This document shows, piece by piece, positions 7,829 to 14,035 of a stretch of DNA of 24,753 nt (position 1 is the stretch's first letter; the number at the start of each line of letters is the position of its first letter). Under the pieces are notes generated by a model. It was given only the letters and a program-made list of their open reading frames with translations. It did not search any database and was not told the origin of the DNA. The stretch covers positions 1-24,753 of the forward strand of contig URMO01000026.1 of the NCBI GenBank assembly GCA_900549085.1, written 5' to 3'. A program made the translations under genes and the position numbers. Source of the DNA: an uncultured Collinsella sp. GTDB taxonomy: Bacteria > Actinomycetota > Coriobacteriia > Coriobacteriales > Coriobacteriaceae.

Positions 7829-9581
7829 GGTCTAGGTATCCTCTCACGTCTGCTTCGTAGTCCTCGATAATCTGCGGTCCTGCTGAGCCAAATTCAATAA
7901 CGGTGTCGCCCACCAGGTCAAAGAGCGCTTCGTTGATGCTATCGACGAGCATGTTCTCACTCTTGCCCGACTGTGCCACCGCCAATGTGGCCTGCGCCGT
8001 GTTCCGCTCGAGGAGCGCGCGAAGGAAGGCGTCTGCGGCGGGCGCGAGTTTGTTCGCAGCTTCGGCAGACGCGGGCGTTACGGGCGCGGGCACAGACACG
8101 AGGAGCGGTGCCACGACGCCAAACTCTTCGGTGGAGACAGTCGGCTCGTCGGGTTCGTCTTGCCGTGTGGCCATCTCGCCAGGTCCGGCGGTCATGCTGG
8201 GCGCAGACTCGGTGTTCGGTTGCTCGATAAGCGTCGCCTCGGCTTCCATAGGCACATCATCCTCGCGCTCCTCATCAATCAAAAGCGCTTCACGCGTTTG
8301 CGCGGCGGCGCTCCGAATGTGCCCCAGCTGACTCAAATCGATATCGATCTTGACAGGCTGGTGCGCGGCGTCCCACGAAAGCCATGCCACGATCTCGTCA
8401 TCGATGATCTTGGCCAGATATTTGGGGACCTTCTCCTCCTTTAGGGGATGGGTGGGGTCTAGGGCCAGGCGCAGGCGTTGGTCGCAGGCGCGCATCATCT
8501 CACCGAGCTTGCTACTTTTTTGTCTGCTGCCGTGGATGCGCATGCATTCCCAAAAGCCATTTTGGCAGCGATAGATGTGAATGGGGTCCAGGCGATATTC
8601 GCAGTCCTCGTGGCGCTCGGGCGCAAAGAACACGGCCGAGGCAAACATGGTGTAGGGCATGGCCGTCTCCTCCCCAAACAAGCTCGCTACGATGCCGGTC
8701 TTTCGGTGCGTGTCATAGTAGCGCGCCATACGGACATACACGGCGCACGCCACGTGGCGCAGATCGCGGTGGTAGCTGCGGTCGAGCCGCGAGTTACTTA
8801 GGTTGTACGCGGAGAGGGCGTTGATGGCGGCCATGAGTCGCTCCTCGCGCACCTCATCGGGCGGAAGGGGGAGCGTGGGCTCGGAGGTTTTGCGACGCTT
8901 AGGGGTCTGGCCGGACGGTGCCGGCGCTGGTACAAGGTCTCGTGCCGCGCGTCGCAGCTCAATAAGAGCGGTATCGAACATGACGGTTTTAGAGTCGTGA
9001 AGCAGCTCGGGGTTGAGCCCGTGGAAAACGGCGTAATCTTGCAACCACACGCGTGCAAACCGGTCGATGCCGGGCTCGAAGGCACGATAGGCATCCCAAA
9101 AGGCCTTGATCTTGTTAAAACCATCGAGTGGGTCATCTACGCCAATGCCACAGATCAATTCGTAGAGATACAGGAAGGCAAAGGACGTAGACGTTTCCTC
9201 GACAGTTCCGCGGCGCACTTGGGCGCGCCAGGTAAAATAGCCACGCAGCTGCCGATCGCTCATGGCATTGTAGGTGGGAAAGTACGACTTAAAGGTGCCG
9301 TTGTAGGGGCAGTCGTCCTCAAAGTCGGCCATCAGCAGGCCTTGGCGGTAGAAAAGCTCGGCTTCCGAAAGCCAGCGACCCGCGCCGCCTTTGGGGTCAT
9401 CCTGCCAGCGCGATATCTCGCGCATCTTGCGGTACTGGTCGGGGAGGAAGTTCTGCATCTGACGACCAGTTTTGAGAATCGGCTCGTCAGCATAGACTTC
9501 GTTTGAGAAGCGAGCAGACTGATGGGTCCGGGCCTCGGCCATAATGCGCTCGATGAGCATCTTGATGTCCTGGTCGGCCAC
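7821..9581 (-). CDS. sngA: TerB-N/TerB-C domain protein, Shango SngA candidate
   Basis: A 586-aa protein. Residues about 30-230 look like the TerB-N domain, with conserved aromatic motifs such as GRWLSEAELFYRQG, YFTWRAQVRRG and FLYLYELICGIG. A middle segment (about 230-410) is followed by an acidic, Ala/Glu/Pro-rich linker. The last 80 or so residues (SINEALFDLVGDTVIEF to the end) fit TerB-C. TerB-type domains were first linked to tellurite resistance and later to DNA-processing and phage defence sets. A GTG start at 9581 is supported by an AGGAGAGGAG site five to six bases upstream. It leads a three-gene operon with the ATPase and helicase. Which biochemical job this subunit does (sensor, metal binder or scaffold) is not known from sequence. 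Confidence 0.8.
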   Translation of the reverse strand: MADQDIKMLIERIMAEARTHQSARFSNEVYADEPILKTGRQMQNFLPDQYRKMREISRWQDDPKGGAGRWLSEAELFYRQGLLMADFEDDCPYNGTFKSYFPTYNAMSDRQLRGYFTWRAQVRRGTVEETSTSFAFLYLYELICGIGVDDPLDGFNKIKAFWDAYRAFEPGIDRFARVWLQDYAVFHGLNPELLHDSKTVMFDTALIELRRAARDLVPAPAPSGQTPKRRKTSEPTLPLPPDEVREERLMAAINALSAYNLSNSRLDRSYHRDLRHVACAVYVRMARYYDTHRKTGIVASLFGEETAMPYTMFASAVFFAPERHEDCEYRLDPIHIYRCQNGFWECMRIHGSRQKSSKLGEMMRACDQRLRLALDPTHPLKEEKVPKYLAKIIDDEIVAWLSWDAAHQPVKIDIDLSQLGHIRSAAAQTREALLIDEEREDDVPMEAEATLIEQPNTESAPSMTAGPGEMATRQDEPDEPTVSTEEFGVVAPLLVSVPAPVTPASAEAANKLAPAADAFLRALLERNTAQATLAVAQSGKSENMLVDSINEALFDLVGDTVIEFGSAGPQIIEDYEADVRGYLDHE

Positions 9582-9611
9582 CGCTTCTCCTCTCCTAACG
9601 CAGCTTCGGTG

Positions 9612-9627
9612 ACCTCATATCATAGCA
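9612..9627 (-). promoter_or_regulatory. Extended -10 promoter of the Shango operon
   Basis: On the minus strand TGC-TATGAT (9619-9627) is an extended -10 element with a five-of-six match to the consensus. The expected start site is near 9612, giving a leader of about 30 nt to the GTG at 9581 with a strong ribosome binding site. No good -35 box is seen, as is common for extended -10 promoters. No terminator is visible between the upstream DUF554 gene and this site, so read-through is also possible. Confidence 0.5.
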
Positions 9628-9669
9628 CAGCATCAAACAGGTGTTCGAAATACCGCTATGTAGATAGAT

Positions 9670-10386
9670 TTAGAACAGGAGGGCGTAGATGACGGCTATG
9701 ACAACAGAGGGGAGCATATTGGCCGTGCGGAAGGTCTGGGGACGGATGAGATTGACGCCGACGCAGAAGATGAGCATAGAGCCCACGAGCGATAGGCTGT
9801 CGAGGGCGGCGGCGGTCATGATGGGGGAGAGCGCGCCGGCAAAGAGCGTGATCGTTCCCTGAAATACGGCAACAGGCAGGGCGGAGAAGATGCAGCCGCG
9901 GCCGAGTGAGGCCGTCATGGTGCAGACGATGATGCAGTCCAGCGCTCCCTTGAGGGCGAGCGTGGACCAGTCGCCGAGCAAGCCGTCTTGGATTGATCCC
10001 ACGATAGCCATGGCGCCGATGCAGACGGTCAGCGATGTCGAGACAAAGGCATTGGTGAACTCGTTGTCTCCCTCGCTGCCGGTTTTGCGCTTGAGCCATT
10101 CGCCCAGGTTTTCGATGCCGGCTTCCAGGTTTATGGCCTCGCCGATGAGCGAGCCAAGGGCAAACGAGACGATGAGCATGGTGGTGCCGGTGGTCTCCAG
10201 CGCTTTCCCGTCAATGACGAGCATCTTTTGCATGGTGCCGCCCAGTCCGATAAACAAAACGCACAGCCCCGACGCCTTCATGAGCGTGTCTTGGATGCGG
10301 GGTGTGATAAAGCGTCCGCCTATAAGGCCCAGCAGTCCGCCCGCAATCAAAAGTGCGACGTTGATGACCGTTCCCAAACCCGGCAT
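9670..10386 (-). CDS. DUF554 family membrane protein
   Basis: A 238-aa polytopic membrane protein with about six or seven hydrophobic segments. Family motifs include the N-terminal GTVINVALLIAGGLLGLIGG, the central VSFALGSLIGE and TNAFVSTSLTVCIGAMAIVGSIQDGL, and a C-terminal LPSVVIAVIYALLF. It matches the DUF554 (YdfK/YqgA-like) family in length and order; its transport or other function is unknown. The ATG at 10386 follows a GGGAGG site four bases upstream; the frame is open further upstream, but that extension (with a CYDCQVG segment) is not family-like. It lies upstream of, and in the same direction as, the Shango genes. Confidence 0.85.
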   Translation of the reverse strand: MPGLGTVINVALLIAGGLLGLIGGRFITPRIQDTLMKASGLCVLFIGLGGTMQKMLVIDGKALETTGTTMLIVSFALGSLIGEAINLEAGIENLGEWLKRKTGSEGDNEFTNAFVSTSLTVCIGAMAIVGSIQDGLLGDWSTLALKGALDCIIVCTMTASLGRGCIFSALPVAVFQGTITLFAGALSPIMTAAALDSLSLVGSMLIFCVGVNLIRPQTFRTANMLPSVVIAVIYALLF

Positions 10387-10504
10387 GAACCCTCCCATAT
10401 TGATGCCAACCTGGCAATCGTAGCAGAACGGGCTGCAGGGTGCGTCATGCCTCATCCTATACGTTATATAAGTGGTATTAACGACGGCATTTGGTGCCCA
10501 AGCC

Positions 10505-11917
10505 TCAGCCTCCCATCACGACATAGGGGCTGTAATCGAAGCACAGCGTCATGAGTCGCTGCGGGGACTCAATGGCCGCGGCGATGATATCGGCATCTCG
10601 AGCTCGGTCAAATCCCACGAGCTCAATTTGATACGAGACGTCTTCCATTTTATGGAGTATCCGGTTATTCAGGAGGTTCTCACCGTCGAATTCCTCGGTT
10701 TTGCCTCCGTCCGAGGTTACGGCATACAGGTGCAGTTTTGCGGTGGTCGCAGGGTCGACGATCGTGAGGTTGTCGATTTGGTTGGCCGTGCCCTTTGCCC
10801 CAAGCAAGGTGAGCAGGGTGGGGGCTACGACCTCGCCCGATGGCAGAAAAACAACTTCGACGGTTTTAGGGAATGCGATAATGGCTGCTTTGCGGACGGG
10901 CTTATCGGCAGCGGTGACCTCAATGCTCGCGGCGTCGACGGTTTCCGTGCGGTCGAGCGCGACCATCATGCAACAATTGCCCTCGTCGATGTCTGCCGGC
11001 ATGGGACACCCCAAGTTTTCGCCAGCTTGCGTGCCGCCCACTGCGGCGGCTGTTTCGCTTGGCTCGCTGAAAGTGGCTGAAGGACCGCTCGATGGCGGTG
11101 TTATGCCGCCTGGTGCGCCATTGTCCCCAGGCGCTATTTCACCGCTGCTCTCGCTGGAGTTGCTTGCGATGTCACCTGTCGAGGGGGCGAGTCCGACCGC
11201 TCCCGCTCCGCTCCATTCCATCTCGAGGAGTGCCGGATCGACAAGGACGTGATGCACATCTTGCGTCTGGGTGCTGATGTCGACAGGACCGGGATTTGCC
11301 CCTCGCGTCAGGCTGAGCGATCCGGTCCGCTGTTTGTCCCGAATCTCCTGGCTTTCTGTGTCGCTCGCGTAGAACATCAGGGCGATCTCGCCATTCGCTG
11401 TGGCGTCGGTGCCCACCTTGGTCATTTTAAGCGATGCGGTGAATGAGATGGCGGGCTGCGTGCCATCGGCGCTCGAGGGGACGCAGCCCAGGCATACACC
11501 TCCTCCGTCTTCGAAAAATGTGCTGTCGAAGGCGACCGTTGCCCCGTCCGCCGAGTCATCGGACAGGGTGATGTCGAAGCGCAGCTCCACGTCGCAGAAA
11601 TCGCCATCGGCATCAGTTGCAGCTGCGCGCCATGTGCAGATAACGCATCCCGTTAGGGGACCGTCCGCTGTGCTTGAGCGCTCGGTATCCACGACTATCG
11701 AGCTGTTCGTGCAGCGACGGAGGCACCCCGAGGTCGAAATGCTTGCCTGCGCAAGCGAGAAGCGTTGGCGCGCGATGGTGCTCATCTGGTTTGTGGCGAG
11801 ACAGTTGACGGCAGGTAAGGGGACGCCCACGGCGGGTGTCGCTAGAGCGGCGACGGACATGCCGGTGGCAAGCGCACTGCAGAGCGCGGCAACGGGCAAA
11901 AGGTTCTTTGATGCCAT
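10505..11917 (-). CDS. Cysteine-rich secreted protein of unknown function
   Basis: A 470-aa protein with a clear Sec signal peptide (charged MASKN start, hydrophobic core to about residue 32). The mature part contains about a dozen cysteines, several paired (CLRRC, CVIC, CLGC, CC), which is unusual for an exported actinobacterial protein and suggests disulfides or metal binding. A Ser/Gly/Pro-rich linker (about residues 250-300) separates an N-terminal Cys-rich part from a C-terminal part rich in beta-type sequence. There is no LPXTG motif and no C-terminal membrane helix, so it is secreted or held by partners. The ATG has an AAGGAG site five bases upstream. It is the last gene of the exported five-gene operon. 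I do not recognise the family. Confidence 0.75.
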   Translation of the reverse strand: MASKNLLPVAALCSALATGMSVAALATPAVGVPLPAVNCLATNQMSTIARQRFSLAQASISTSGCLRRCTNSSIVVDTERSSTADGPLTGCVICTWRAAATDADGDFCDVELRFDITLSDDSADGATVAFDSTFFEDGGGVCLGCVPSSADGTQPAISFTASLKMTKVGTDATANGEIALMFYASDTESQEIRDKQRTGSLSLTRGANPGPVDISTQTQDVHHVLVDPALLEMEWSGAGAVGLAPSTGDIASNSSESSGEIAPGDNGAPGGITPPSSGPSATFSEPSETAAAVGGTQAGENLGCPMPADIDEGNCCMMVALDRTETVDAASIEVTAADKPVRKAAIIAFPKTVEVVFLPSGEVVAPTLLTLLGAKGTANQIDNLTIVDPATTAKLHLYAVTSDGGKTEEFDGENLLNNRILHKMEDVSYQIELVGFDRARDADIIAAAIESPQRLMTLCFDYSPYVVMGG

Positions 11918-11958
11918 GGGTTCTCCTTACCTGTTCTGGACGGTCTCGATTTTCGCGG

Positions 11959-12216
11959 CTACTGGCTGCGTTTGATGCGCAGGCCAAGGCCGATGGCGCT
12001 TGCGCCTGCCGCGGCGATTCCTGCTGCCAGGAGCTGTTGCGTGTCGCCCGTTTGCGCGAGGGGCTCATGTTGGCCACTGCGTTCGAGCTCCGATAGATCT
12101 ACGGTCACTTGCGTGGCAGCCTGCGCTTGCTCTTGTTGGGCAAAGGCGGCGATTGGGGCAAACGTTACAACGCCGATGATGACGGCAAGGACAATCGCCT
12201 TAGGCCGTGTGCGCAC
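11959..12216 (-). CDS. Small LAQTG sortase-signal surface protein
   Basis: An 85-aa protein made of little more than export and anchoring signals: a signal peptide (RTRPK, then a hydrophobic stretch ending AAFAQQ), about 25 mature residues, the pentapeptide LAQTG (about residues 53-57), a hydrophobic helix and a basic KRSQ-type tail (RIKRSQ). This order is the cell-wall sorting signal of sortase substrates; LAxTG is the form favoured by class E sortases in Actinobacteria. No sortase gene is in the window. The GTG start overlaps the end of the upstream gene by 17 bases and has no clear ribosome binding site, so translation may rely on coupling. A function as a small surface subunit or anchor for its neighbours is an inference. 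Confidence 0.7.
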   Translation of the reverse strand: MRTRPKAIVLAVIIGVVTFAPIAAFAQQEQAQAATQVTVDLSELERSGQHEPLAQTGDTQQLLAAGIAAAGASAIGLGLRIKRSQ

Positions 12217-12799
12217 CGGGCTCGACCGTCCACGTAATGCTTGCGACCTGGTCGCCCTCGCCAGTCACATGGAAGATGTCTCGCGTGACGCGGGCGACAT
12301 TGCCGCTCGTCTTGAGCTTAATCTTGTCCGTACCATTGGCGATGCCCTGGTAGCCCATGTCGAAGGATGCATTTTTGGAAAGGTCGAGGCCCGCTTCCTG
12401 CGTCGCGGCGTGAGCGTCTTGGAGTGCCTTGTCCGGACCAACCTTAAAATCGATGGAGTTCTGGGCGGTTCCCGTCTTGGCGTCGGCGACGATGCTCCAG
12501 GAGTTCTTGGCGCCGATCTTCATGTTGGTAACGTGGATGCCATAGGCCGAAAGATTGTCGATGGTGGTTGTATTCTCGGAAGGGCCCTGAAGCGTGCCAT
12601 CGGCCTTGGCGACAAATGGGATGACGGTCGGGGCTTTGAACTTGATGTTGTCGATTTGGGTCCTGATAGTCACGTTGGTGGTTCCAGTGCGTCCCTCCGC
12701 CAGGGCGGGGGTCGGCGCGGCACCCATTGAAAGTGCAAGCATCAGCCCCGCGCCCACGACGAGCGCCCTGGTCCCGCTCAAGTTCCCGGTGATGTCCAT
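12200..12799 (-). CDS. Secreted beta-rich protein of unknown function
   Basis: A 199-aa exported protein: signal peptide to about residue 35 (ALALSMGAAPTPALA), then a compact region rich in beta-type patterns (TNVTIRTQIDNIKFKAPTV, IDNLSAYGIHVTNMKI) ending in SITWTVEPGAHTA. The pattern 'x-VPF-AxADGTxxGPS...IDNLSxxGIHVxxMKI' recalls surface beta-sandwich domains seen in WxL-type and pilus-associated proteins, but this is only a resemblance. It has no cysteine and no anchoring motif. The ATG has an AAAGGA site about six bases upstream. It overlaps the LAQTG gene by 17 bases, so the two products are probably made in fixed ratio and may work together at the surface. Confidence 0.7.
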   Translation of the reverse strand: MDITGNLSGTRALVVGAGLMLALSMGAAPTPALAEGRTGTTNVTIRTQIDNIKFKAPTVIPFVAKADGTLQGPSENTTTIDNLSAYGIHVTNMKIGAKNSWSIVADAKTGTAQNSIDFKVGPDKALQDAHAATQEAGLDLSKNASFDMGYQGIANGTDKIKLKTSGNVARVTRDIFHVTGEGDQVASITWTVEPGAHTA

Positions 12800-12818
12800 A
12801 ATCGTTCCTTTCTATTCG

Positions 12819-12837
12819 TCACGGACCGTTTCCGTGA
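12819..12837. other. Hairpin in the leader of the 199-aa gene
   Basis: TCACGG and CCGTGA form a perfect 6-bp stem with a 7-nt loop. It lies in the 88-bp gap between the membrane-anchored gene and the secreted beta-rich gene, just upstream of the latter's ribosome binding site. There is no T tract, so it is more likely an mRNA-processing or stability element, or a protein-binding dyad, than a terminator. Confidence 0.35.
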
Positions 12838-12887
12838 TGGTCAGACGAAAGCGGCGTGGGTGCGCGTTTTCGCAACGGGTGGCAGAT

Positions 12888-13397
12888 CTAGTCTTCGGGC
12901 TGCGCAACCCGCACCTTGATGCGCGTGGGATTGCCATGGGCGTCGTAGGTCTTGGCGTCGAGCGCTTGAATCTCGATATACGCCTCACCTTCTTTGATGT
13001 CGCCTGCGGGGCAGGTCTCAACGGTCTTGCCGGTCTCGACCACGCCCGATTCATAGATGGTCTCGTCGTTTTGGATCACGCGGAAACGCTGGGGAAACTT
13101 GTTATCTTGGACGTTTTGCACGTTGACGCGCAGCTTGCCGCCTTTTTGTAGCTGAGCGACCGGTGCGACCGAGATCGTCATCATGTTGTCGCGGACGATG
13201 GCATCGAGCTCGTCCTGGATTTCCTGGCGCGACTTACCCTCCGCCGCTGTGACCGAGGCACCTGTCTCGGCAACGGGCTTTGACTGCCAGGCGTATAGGC
13301 CGACGGCGATAAGGGCGCAGGCGATGGCCAAGCAGACAACGCCGAGCCTTTTTCGATGTTTTGACCCTAGGGGGCTCGACTGCTTCCTTACGCTCAT
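12888..13397 (-). CDS. Membrane-anchored extracytoplasmic protein
   Basis: A 169-aa protein with a basic N terminus (KHRKR), one membrane helix (about residues 18-37) and an outside domain of about 130 residues. That domain begins with a helical stretch (SRQEIQDELDAIVRDNMM) and continues as a beta-sandwich-like region (LRVNVQNVQDNKFPQRFRV, IYESGVVETGKTVE, EAYIEIQALDAKT). It lacks sorting motifs, so it should stay in the membrane. The ATG overlaps the upstream stop by four bases (ATGA) and has an AAGGA site about seven bases upstream. It belongs to the exported five-gene operon. I do not recognise the family; a membrane partner or assembly factor for the secreted proteins is a reasonable guess. 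Confidence 0.7.
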   Translation of the reverse strand: MSVRKQSSPLGSKHRKRLGVVCLAIACALIAVGLYAWQSKPVAETGASVTAAEGKSRQEIQDELDAIVRDNMMTISVAPVAQLQKGGKLRVNVQNVQDNKFPQRFRVIQNDETIYESGVVETGKTVETCPAGDIKEGEAYIEIQALDAKTYDAHGNPTRIKVRVAQPED

Positions 13398-13690
13398 GCG
13401 GCATCCTTAGTGGTATAGACGCGCGCGAACGTGGACGGATCGGCGCCAAAGAGCATGTGGAGCATGAGGCGTCGCGAGTAGATGAGCTCGTCGAAGTTTG
13501 GGTCGAGTTTGATGTCGTGGATGTGGGCGATGTGGTGGGCGAGTGTCGAAAACGATTCGGGATCGCAAATCACGTCGGTGGTGACGTGATAGACAGCCGC
13601 ATCGGGAAATGCCTCCTCATCGAAGGGCAGAAGATATGGGTCATCGTCAACTTCGATGGCGATGCCGTACTGGGGCCAATAATATGCCAT
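13394..13690 (-). CDS. Small cytoplasmic protein of unknown function
   Basis: A 98-aa protein without signal peptide or membrane segment. The ATG at 13690 was chosen because a GGGAGG site lies five to six bases upstream; the longer open frame upstream has an uncharacteristic composition. The sequence starts MAYYWPQYGIAIEVDDDPY and continues with AVYHVTTDVICDP and a His-rich helix (LAHHIAHIHDIKL). The 'YWPxYxIAIEVDDD...VxxVTxD' pattern vaguely recalls the beta core of PD-(D/E)xK (DUF559-like) nuclease folds, but the conserved Lys is not seen, so no nuclease activity is claimed. It is the only non-exported product of the operon and its stop overlaps the next ATG. Confidence 0.55.
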   Translation of the reverse strand: MAYYWPQYGIAIEVDDDPYLLPFDEEAFPDAAVYHVTTDVICDPESFSTLAHHIAHIHDIKLDPNFDELIYSRRLMLHMLFGADPSTFARVYTTKDAA

Positions 13691-14035
13691 GGGAACCTCC
13701 CTGTTTTTGGGCCAAACCTTCCATTGGCTTTGGCTGTCGATGCCGACCGTATCAGCCGTAACTTGACCAATTTCTGACCAAATGCTTGACGGATTTACAT
13801 CGCCGCAGGTGAAAGAGGGTAAAAAATATCTCAACTTTTTTCGGGCGCCAATTGTGCGCGTGGCAGCGATGGGAAGGAGCGCGTTAAATAGAGCGCCTGC
13901 CGAGAAAACGCTGCCGCCCGCCGAATTGCGCAAACGTAAAATTCGCCAATTATGGAGACGGTCTCAGTCACGTCGACGAAACGATGCGGTAACATCTCCC
14001 TGCAAACACTGTAGTTAACTAAAGGGGGAGTTCGC
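13691..14035. other. Divergent intergenic region, about 345 bp
   Basis: This gap separates the exported-protein operon (leftward) from the lactate dehydrogenase operon (rightward), so it must hold two promoters. AT content is higher than in the genes around it. Visible items are a TGACCAA repeat cluster at 13764-13790, an A-tract/T-tract dyad near 13821-13840 (AAAAAA and TTTTTT about ten bases apart), and a possible rightward promoter (TTGCGC, 18-bp spacer, TTATGG, about 13925-13955). Short frames inside lack ribosome binding sites and are not called. Confidence 0.45.
13764..13793. repeat. TGACCAA direct repeats, possible operator
   Basis: TGACCAA occurs at 13764 and again at 13775, eleven bases apart, with a related TGACGGA at 13787, twelve bases further. 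The spacing places the sites on the same face of the helix, as in operators bound by tandem response-regulator dimers. The cluster lies 75-100 bp upstream of the exported operon's first ATG (leftward) and could control it. Confidence 0.35.

Noticed and set aside
3963..9581. BREX type 2 system
   Set aside because: The ATPase and helicase resemble BrxD and BrxHI, but no PglX methylase, PglZ phosphatase, PglW kinase or PglY is present, and a TerB-domain gene leads the set.
13782..14018. A 78-codon frame in the large intergenic region
   Set aside because: There is no ribosome binding site, the product is Arg/Lys-rich without motifs, and the region must hold two promoters.
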